The position numbers and the translations under genes were made by a program. A DNA stretch of 14,726 bases from Flavobacteriaceae bacterium. Lineage in GTDB: Bacteria > Bacteroidota > Bacteroidia > Flavobacteriales > Flavobacteriaceae. Below are positions 14,631 through 14,726 of the stretch, piece by piece (position 1 is the stretch's first letter; each line of letters begins with the position of its first letter). A model generated the notes under the pieces. That model made no database searches. It worked only from the letters and a program-made list of their open reading frames with translations, and was not told the DNA's origin. The DNA lies in NCBI GenBank assembly GCA_016649785.1, contig JAENXB010000051.1:1-14726 (forward strand). The letters are read 5' to 3'.

Positions 14631-14726
14631 TTATTGTGGCTGGGTAACAGTATTCATTTGAAGAGTTGCAGCAGTTTGTGCCAATAACCTTCCGTTAATT
14701 GAAGCGCCAGTCCTTAAATTAATTCC
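14631..14726 (-). CDS. C-terminal end of a DUF3494 ice-binding-like protein (5' part outside window)
   Basis: The minus strand reads an open frame of 31 codons from the window edge to a TAA at 14631-14633. The end TGASINGRLLAQTAATLQMN, followed by TVTQPQ, matches what I know of the C-terminus of DUF3494 (PF11999) ice-binding-like proteins, where a last beta-helix turn carries a G-x-x-x-x-G-R-x-L-A-Q/R-T-A-x-T-L pattern. Such proteins are secreted and bind ice or act as adhesins; they are common in cold and sea-ice Bacteroidota and also occur in mesophiles. No T9SS sorting domain or anchor follows, so this one would end with the ice-binding fold. The rest of the gene lies to the right of the window. 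The fragment is short, but the pattern is specific. Confidence 0.72.
   Translation of the reverse strand, partial: GINLRTGASINGRLLAQTAATLQMNTVTQPQ

Overview
The window looks like chromosomal DNA from a marine or cold-adapted member of the Flavobacteriaceae (Bacteroidota). The evidence is an AT-rich base composition, a secreted protein ending in the gliding-motility-associated (type IX secretion, type B) sorting domain, Bacteroidota-type -7 boxes (TAnnTTTG) upstream of two genes, few Shine-Dalgarno sequences, SPII lipoproteins and the tail of an ice-binding-like protein. The genus cannot be fixed from the sequence. I saw no rRNA, tRNA, transposase, CRISPR array or phage gene.

Left part (1-6360). 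The C-terminal half of an MFS transporter enters on the + strand and meets, tail to tail with a 2-base gap, a minus-strand run of three genes: a 751-aa FUSC/YccS-like membrane protein, a 170-aa DUF6155-like protein and a secreted Ig-domain protein with a T9SS type B sorting domain. The run has an exact -7 box just before the FUSC gene. Divergent from it is a zinc-free, NADP-dependent medium-chain oxidoreductase (CurA/leukotriene B4 dehydrogenase-like), closed by a strong hairpin terminator.

Middle part (6487-10660), all on the minus strand. Two small lipoproteins of unknown role flank a methyl-transfer pair and a 223-aa protein that I do not recognise. The pair is the most unusual content: an S-adenosylmethionine synthetase of the archaeal type (PF01941/COG1812 family, not bacterial MetK) followed closely by a class I SAM-dependent methyltransferase with hydrophobic C-terminal segments. 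I infer a dedicated SAM supply for one methylation reaction. The interval upstream of the synthetase is full of short tandem repeats.

Right part (10828-14726), all on the minus strand. It holds a large class V aminotransferase/cysteine-desulfurase-like PLP enzyme with a CxC active-site loop and its own -7 box, then two different b-type cytochromes of the cytochrome b561/Ni-Fe-hydrogenase cytochrome b superfamily. A stretch of about 470 bases without a gene follows, then a bidirectional hairpin terminator. At the window edge are the last 31 codons of what looks like a DUF3494 ice-binding-like protein.

Most of the window is ordinary flavobacterial gene content. The archaeal-type SAM synthetase with its partner methyltransferase is the part most worth pursuing.
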